NCBI GenBank assembly: GCA_902462495.1
Contig: CABQCC010000018.1
Coordinates: 1 to 20,480, forward strand
From: an uncultured Eubacterium sp.
Lineage (GTDB): Bacteria > Bacillota > Clostridia > Oscillospirales > Acutalibacteraceae
Direction of reading: 5' to 3'
Length of the DNA stretch: 20,480 bases
The position numbers were made by a program, and so were the translations under genes. Positions 17,042 to 20,480 of the stretch are shown here, piece by piece; the first letter of the stretch is position 1; each line of letters opens with the position of its first letter. Under the pieces are notes generated by a model that saw nothing but the letters and a program-made list of their open reading frames with translations, ran no database searches and was not told the DNA's origin.

Positions 17042-17700
17042 TTATTATGGAGGGCTTGGACGGTAGCGGAAAGTCTACCCAATCCGACCTCCTTGAAAAG
17101 TATATTGTTCAAAATAATATTGAATATAAAAAGATTAAACTTCCGGATTATGACAGTCCGTCAAGCACACTTGTAAATATGTACCTCGGCGGAGAATTCG
17201 GCACGGATGCTTCGGATGTAAACGCTTATGCTGCATCTGCGTTTTATGCTGTTGACCGTTTCGCTTCTTTCAAACTGAAGTGGAAAGAGGATTACGAAAA
17301 CGGAAAACTTATTCTTGCCGACAGATATGCAACATCAAATCTTATTTATCAAACAGAAAAGATTGATGAAAACAAGTGGGATGAATATATCGAATGGTCA
17401 GAGGATTTCGAGTATAACAAAATCGGAATTCCTCGTCCCGACCTTGTAATTTTTCTCGATATGCCTGTTGAAATTTCTCAAAGGCTTATGACCTCACGCT
17501 ATAACGGCGATGAAAACAAAAAAGATGTTCACGAGGCAAATGTGGCATTCCTCAATGCTTGCAGAAAGTCCGCACTTTATGCCGCCAAAAAACAAGGCTG
17601 GGCGATTGTTGAATGTTCGGACGGCGAAAATCCTTTGCCGATTGATGTCATACACAACAAAATCGTTCAGATTGTAGAAAAGGAAATTAACAATGCTTGA
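17029..17700 (+). CDS. tmk: Thymidylate kinase-like protein (dTMP kinase)
   Basis: This 223-residue P-loop kinase would convert dTMP to dTDP for DNA synthesis. The P-loop is GLDGSGKST (9-17) on the first strand LIIMEG. The DRY triplet is at 98-100 in ILADRYATSNLIYQ. PRPDLVIFLDMPVEIS (135-150) is the typical strand before the lid, and the lid region has SRYNGDENKKDVHE. The bacterial F-T-R-E-P-G-G motif is absent; its place is taken by IKLPDYDSPSSTLVNMYLGG (36-55), which looks more like the eukaryotic or viral 'FP.R.s..G..i..yL' pattern. A broader deoxynucleotide kinase function cannot be excluded, and a canonical tmk may exist elsewhere in the genome. The start codon has no good ribosome binding site, and the 13-nt overlap with DUF896 suggests coupled translation. 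Confidence 0.82.
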   Translation: MGKLIIMEGLDGSGKSTQSDLLEKYIVQNNIEYKKIKLPDYDSPSSTLVNMYLGGEFGTDASDVNAYAASAFYAVDRFASFKLKWKEDYENGKLILADRYATSNLIYQTEKIDENKWDEYIEWSEDFEYNKIGIPRPDLVIFLDMPVEISQRLMTSRYNGDENKKDVHEANVAFLNACRKSALYAAKKQGWAIVECSDGENPLPIDVIHNKIVQIVEKEINNA

Positions 17701-18586
17701 ATTTAAAAAGCCTGAAATAACCGATAAACAATGGGTGAATGACTGTCTTGTACACGCAAACAGTATGAACTGTGAGTATACTTTCGGCAATTTATTTATT
17801 TGGAGCTCTGCATATTCAACGGAGATTTGCAGATATAAAGATTTTTTGATTTGCAGATGGGGCAAGGACGATGATATTAATTATTCTTTGCCGCTCGGCG
17901 AGGGTGATTTTACCGACGCTGTTTCTGCAATAATTGAATATGCAAAATCAAATGGTGAAACTCCTGTTATTTATGGCATTACCGAGGGTTATCTCGGTCT
18001 TATGCAGGAGGCTTTTACAGGTAAGTTTACTTATAAATATGATGAAGGCAACAACGATTATATTTATTCAACAGAAAAAATGGCTTCTCTTTCAGGTAAG
18101 AAGTATCACGGCAAGCGAAATCATATAACTAATTTTAAGAAAAACAATCCCGATTGGTCGTTTGAAAAAATCTCCAAGGATAATATAGATGAATGTCTTG
18201 CACTTCATTCAAAATGGATTGAAAACAAAGACCCCGATGATGAAGATTATTCGTGGGAATTCGAGGCAGTAAAAAAGGCTTTTGAGTATTTTGACGAGCT
18301 TGATATGATTGGTGGACTTATCAGAGCTAACGGCGAAGTTATCGCTTACACTCTCGGCGAGCCGCAAATGAACGGTCATTGCTTCGTTTCTCATTTTGAA
18401 AAAGCTCCTGCCGATATGATTGGCGCTTATCCTATCATCAATCAGGAATTTACCAAAAACTGCCTTATGCAGTATGAGTATGTAAACAGAGAAGAAGATT
18501 TGGGCATTGAGGGACTTCGCAAAGCAAAGCAATCCTATCATCCCGAAATTTGGCTTGAAAAGTGCACGGCAATTTATAATGATTAA
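17693..18586 (+). CDS. DUF2156 domain-containing protein (GNAT-fold, LPG-synthase-C related)
   Basis: This 297-residue protein is of the DUF2156 family, related to the C-terminal catalytic domain of lysyl-phosphatidylglycerol synthase (MprF), a tandem-GNAT fold. Typical features are NCEYTFGNLFIWSSAY near residue 26, the KKYHGKRNHITNFKKNNP block at about 138-155, LALHSKWI, and the AYTLGEP...FVSHFEKA segment near 220-240. The N-terminal membrane domain of MprF is absent, so this is a soluble protein and is unlikely by itself to be a full lipid aminoacylase. Transfer of an aminoacyl or acyl group is plausible; the acceptor is unknown. AAGGAA lies about 8 nt before ATG 17693, which overlaps the kinase stop by 8 nt. 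It overlaps the next gene, a second GNAT-fold protein, by 8 nt. Confidence 0.87.
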   Translation: MLEFKKPEITDKQWVNDCLVHANSMNCEYTFGNLFIWSSAYSTEICRYKDFLICRWGKDDDINYSLPLGEGDFTDAVSAIIEYAKSNGETPVIYGITEGYLGLMQEAFTGKFTYKYDEGNNDYIYSTEKMASLSGKKYHGKRNHITNFKKNNPDWSFEKISKDNIDECLALHSKWIENKDPDDEDYSWEFEAVKKAFEYFDELDMIGGLIRANGEVIAYTLGEPQMNGHCFVSHFEKAPADMIGAYPIINQEFTKNCLMQYEYVNREEDLGIEGLRKAKQSYHPEIWLEKCTAIYND

Positions 18587-19037
18587 GATAACAAAAAGTG
18601 TAGATGATATTGCTCCGTTGTGGTCTGAGGCATTCGGCGACAGTAGAGAAGATATTGTTTTCTTTATTGAAAATATAAAAAATGCAAGGTGCTTTGCATA
18701 TTATGAAAACGGCAAAGCAGTCAGTATGCTGTATCTTGTTGATTGTTTTCTTGACGGCAAGCAGTCGCATTATATCTATGCGGCTTGCACAACAGAAAAT
18801 TGCAGAAAAAAAGGATATATGAGTGCTCTCATTAAGCATTGTATTGCCGAATTTGATGAGGTGTGCCTTATTCCGGCTAACGAGAAATTAATTGAATACT
18901 ACAAAAAACAAAATCTGACTTTTGAGTATTCTGTTGATAAATTGAAATTTGATGAGTGCAAGGAGTTGATTGACGAATACCTGTACGCAGGTTGTTCGCT
19001 TGATACACCGCTTGTGTTTTCAAACAAAGGGGAATAA
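18579..19037 (+). CDS. GNAT family N-acetyltransferase
   Basis: This is a 152-residue single-domain GNAT. The acetyl-CoA loop is RKKGYM at 76-81, after the strand YIYAACTTENC and before the helix SALIKHCI. An N-terminal LWSEAFGDSREDIVFFIEN segment (14-32) is typical of a GNAT subgroup common in Clostridia. The late strand CLIPANEKLIEYYKKQNLTF (96-115) holds the usual 'Y-x-x-x-G/n-F' element. The substrate is unknown. I start at ATG 18579, giving the expected N-terminus; a longer frame from TTG 18507 would add 24 residues encoded within the neighbouring gene and has no matching family feature. The ribosome binding site is weak, so translation is probably coupled to DUF2156 through the 8-nt overlap. 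Confidence 0.82.
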   Translation: MIKITKSVDDIAPLWSEAFGDSREDIVFFIENIKNARCFAYYENGKAVSMLYLVDCFLDGKQSHYIYAACTTENCRKKGYMSALIKHCIAEFDEVCLIPANEKLIEYYKKQNLTFEYSVDKLKFDECKELIDEYLYAGCSLDTPLVFSNKGE

Positions 19038-19039
19038 TT

Positions 19040-19579
19040 ATGGTTTATGTATTTTTAGCAGACGGCTTTGAAATTATCGAGGCATTGTCACCGGTTGATA
19101 TGCTTCGCCGTGCAGGAGTTGAGGTTAAACTTGTCGGAGTTACAAGCGAGATTGTTGCATCATCTTGCGGTGTTGCAGTCAAAACCGATATGATGATTGA
19201 TGATTTCGATTTTTACGATGTAGAAGCTATTGTGCTTCCGGGCGGTATGCCGGGCACACTTAATCTTGAGAATTCACAGTCCGTGCAAAAGATTATTGAC
19301 AATGCAAGCAATACAAATGCGTTTATTTGTGCAATTTGTGCAGCTCCGTCAATTCTCGGACACAAGGGACTTTTGAAAGAAAAAGAAGCTACTTGCTTCC
19401 CAGGATTTGAAAATGCTCTTGAGGGTGCTGTCCTTTCTGACAAATACGTTGTCACAGACGGCAAGTATATCACTGCAAGAGGGGCAGGCGTATCAGTTGA
19501 CTTCGGTCTTGAAATCATAAAACAACTTCGCACAGAGGAGCTTTCAAATGAAATCAGAAGCCAAATTCAGTGCAGATAA
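19040..19579 (+). CDS. DJ-1/PfpI family protein (DJ-1 type glyoxalase/deglycase-like)
   Basis: This 179-residue protein is of the DJ-1/YajL branch of the DJ-1/PfpI superfamily. The catalytic residues align well: E14 in DGFEIIEALSP (the Glu that hydrogen-bonds the cysteine), the nucleophile C100 in FICAICAAPSILG at the sharp turn, and H108 just after it. Glycines in LPGGMPGT (67-73) form the usual oxyanion region. Family members have been described as glyoxalase III, protein deglycases (a disputed activity) and redox sensors, so a methylglyoxal or oxidative-stress role is inferred. It starts 2 nt after the GNAT stop, with AAGGGGAA upstream. The last 32 nt overlap the cyclo-ligase gene. Confidence 0.92.
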   Translation: MVYVFLADGFEIIEALSPVDMLRRAGVEVKLVGVTSEIVASSCGVAVKTDMMIDDFDFYDVEAIVLPGGMPGTLNLENSQSVQKIIDNASNTNAFICAICAAPSILGHKGLLKEKEATCFPGFENALEGAVLSDKYVVTDGKYITARGAGVSVDFGLEIIKQLRTEELSNEIRSQIQCR

Positions 19580-20144
19580 AAAAGAGCTTCGCTCATACAT
19601 AAAATCTAAGCGAAAAACTATTGAGAACAAAGCTGAAAAAGACAGCCTTATTTCACAAAATCTTTTGTCGCTTGACGAAATAAAAAATGCCGACACGGTT
19701 TTGTGCTATCTTTCTCTTGATAATGAAGTTTGTACAGACGAAATTGTCACCGCTTTGCTCAATATGGGCAAAAAAGTCGGTGCGCCTTATTGCGTTGATA
19801 ACGACGGCAATATGGATTTTTATTATATAACCGATTTTGATGATTTGAGGATTCAGTCGTTCGGTGTTCGTGAACCTGTGCTTGAAAAATGCGAAAAGAT
19901 TACATCTTTTGATAACGCTGTTATTATATTGCCCGGTCTGTGTTTTGATAAAAACAGCAATCGTCTTGGATACGGAAAAGGGTATTATGACAGATTTTTG
20001 CAAATTCACTCTTTAATTTCTGTTGGTTTGTGTTATAATAGCCTTATTGTAAAAAAAGTACCAACAGATATGTACGATAAAAAAGCGGATATTATCGTTA
20101 CTGAAAATGATATAATAAAAACAAACGGAGGGAAAAATGGATAA
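19548..20144 (+). CDS. 5-formyltetrahydrofolate cyclo-ligase
   Basis: This 198-residue enzyme (MTHFS/YgfA family) uses ATP to convert 5-formyl-THF to 5,10-methenyl-THF, returning stored folate to one-carbon metabolism. The N-terminal DKKELRSYIKSKRK is the common ATP-site helix. CYLSLDNEV (53-61) holds the conserved Glu that binds substrate. The diagnostic motif is LPGLCFDKNSNRLGYGKGYYDRFL, spanning 128-151. KVPTDMYDKKADIIVTE near the end matches the 'P...D..vd.ivTe' closing motif. GAGGAG lies about 7 nt before ATG 19548. It overlaps the DJ-1 gene by 32 nt and the next gene by 8 nt. Assignment is secure; length is normal. Confidence 0.95.
   Translation: MKSEAKFSADKKELRSYIKSKRKTIENKAEKDSLISQNLLSLDEIKNADTVLCYLSLDNEVCTDEIVTALLNMGKKVGAPYCVDNDGNMDFYYITDFDDLRIQSFGVREPVLEKCEKITSFDNAVIILPGLCFDKNSNRLGYGKGYYDRFLQIHSLISVGLCYNSLIVKKVPTDMYDKKADIIVTENDIIKTNGGKNG
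20031..20039 (+). promoter_or_regulatory. Possible extended -10 promoter within the cyclo-ligase gene
   Basis: TGTTATAAT is a perfect extended -10 element (-10 at 20034-20039), but no good -35 box lies 16-18 nt upstream. A second TGATATAAT at 20108-20116 is only about 20 nt before the next gene. Either could provide extra transcription of the probable mltG; both could be chance in AT-rich coding DNA. Confidence 0.3.
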
Positions 20145-20480
20145 ATTCGGTTTTAACTCAAATGAAAATAAGAACAACCCTGATTTCTATTTTTCAAACA
20201 GCGAGAGTGCTCCTGTTAAACATACAAATAACACTCCGACCAAAACAAATGCAAGAAAAAAGAAAAAGCCGTCAAGCGGTGTAGGTTCAACCTATCTTTT
20301 CTTTATCATTGTTATTTGCGTGTCGGTGGTAGTTTCTATTTATGCAATCTTTTGTATGAATGATATTTTTGCTATTACCAAGACAAAATCAAATGTAACC
20401 GTGTCTTATTCTCAAAAGATTGAAGATGCTGATGAAGCAATTGATATTCTTTCTGATAAAGGACTTATCAAATGCAAGAA
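20137..20480 (+). CDS. mltG: Probable endolytic transglycosylase MltG, N-terminal part (runs off window)
   Basis: The first 114 codons of a gene that continues past the window. The layout is a polar, Asn/Lys-rich cytoplasmic tail with a basic RKKKKP patch (40-45), one membrane segment (about 52-75, STYLFFIIVICVSVVVSIYA), then an extracytoplasmic region with VTVSYSQKIEDADEAIDILSDKGLIK. That last part resembles the LysM-like start of YceG/MltG, where 'V.i..g.s..eIa..L...glIk' is typical. MltG cuts nascent peptidoglycan glycan strands at the membrane. The catalytic domain lies outside the window, so this rests on topology and a short motif. GGAGGG precedes the ATG by 5 nt, and the start overlaps the cyclo-ligase stop by 8 nt. 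Confidence 0.65.
   Translation, partial: MDKFGFNSNENKNNPDFYFSNSESAPVKHTNNTPTKTNARKKKKPSSGVGSTYLFFIIVICVSVVVSIYAIFCMNDIFAITKTKSNVTVSYSQKIEDADEAIDILSDKGLIKCK

Noticed and set aside
18507..18578. Longer GNAT starting at TTG 18507
   Set aside because: The extra 24 residues come from a region coding for DUF2156 and have no family match; ATG 18579 gives the normal N-terminus. The lack of a strong ribosome binding site leaves a little doubt.
17693..18586. Full lysyl-phosphatidylglycerol synthase (MprF)
   Set aside because: There is no membrane domain and only about 300 residues. Only the GNAT-like catalytic part is represented, so a lipid-modifying role cannot be claimed.
1..20480. Mobile elements, CRISPR arrays, tRNA/rRNA genes, phage or defence islands
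   Set aside because: No transposase, integrase, direct-repeat array, cloverleaf or terminal inverted repeats were seen. The gene content is core metabolism and information processing throughout.

Overview
The window is ordinary chromosomal DNA of a low-GC Gram-positive bacterium. The most likely source is a gut-type member of the Clostridia, in the Oscillospiraceae/Ruminococcus area. This rests on the AddA/AddB recombination pair (rather than RecBCD), an L31 protein with its full zinc-binding cysteine set, a DUF896 (YnzC-like) protein, a dGTPase-dnaG-rpoD order, strong AGGAGG-type ribosome binding sites and a moderately AT-rich composition. The genus is not determined.

Layout. Bases 2-10876 hold a tightly packed plus-strand run: the end of one M42 metallo-aminopeptidase, a complete M42 paralogue, a GNAT acetyltransferase, a PLP enzyme of the methionine gamma-lyase/aluminium-resistance family, a DUF2461 protein, then addB and addA. 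Bases 10877-11250 are a self-contained rpmE (L31) unit with its own promoter, a leader of about 67 nt and an intrinsic terminator. A YigZ/IMPACT gene follows directly (11260-11880). It converges on a minus-strand, membrane-anchored metallophosphoesterase (11921-12763), and the two share a bidirectional terminator. A short divergent promoter region (12764-12899) then opens a second plus-strand run that reaches the window end with no terminator seen: dGTPase, dnaG, rpoD, DUF896, a thymidylate-kinase-like gene, DUF2156, GNAT, DJ-1/PfpI, 5-formyl-THF cyclo-ligase and the start of a probable mltG.

How the genes fit together. The second run is a macromolecular-synthesis operon: primase and the housekeeping sigma factor, flanked by nucleotide-pool genes (dGTPase, dTMP kinase), followed by stress/metabolite-repair functions and cell-wall growth. 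AddAB supplies double-strand-break end processing. The M42 enzymes recycle peptides.

No mobile element, CRISPR array, tRNA, rRNA or phage gene was seen, and no stretch over 300 bases lacks a gene. I found no clearly new multi-gene system. The points most worth a second look are the repeated 8-nt gene overlaps, the atypical thymidylate kinase after rpoD, the overlapping DUF2156-GNAT pair, the L31 leader, and a near-perfect palindrome at the 3' end of dnaG. Several starts were moved downstream from the longest open frame using ribosome binding sites and family length.
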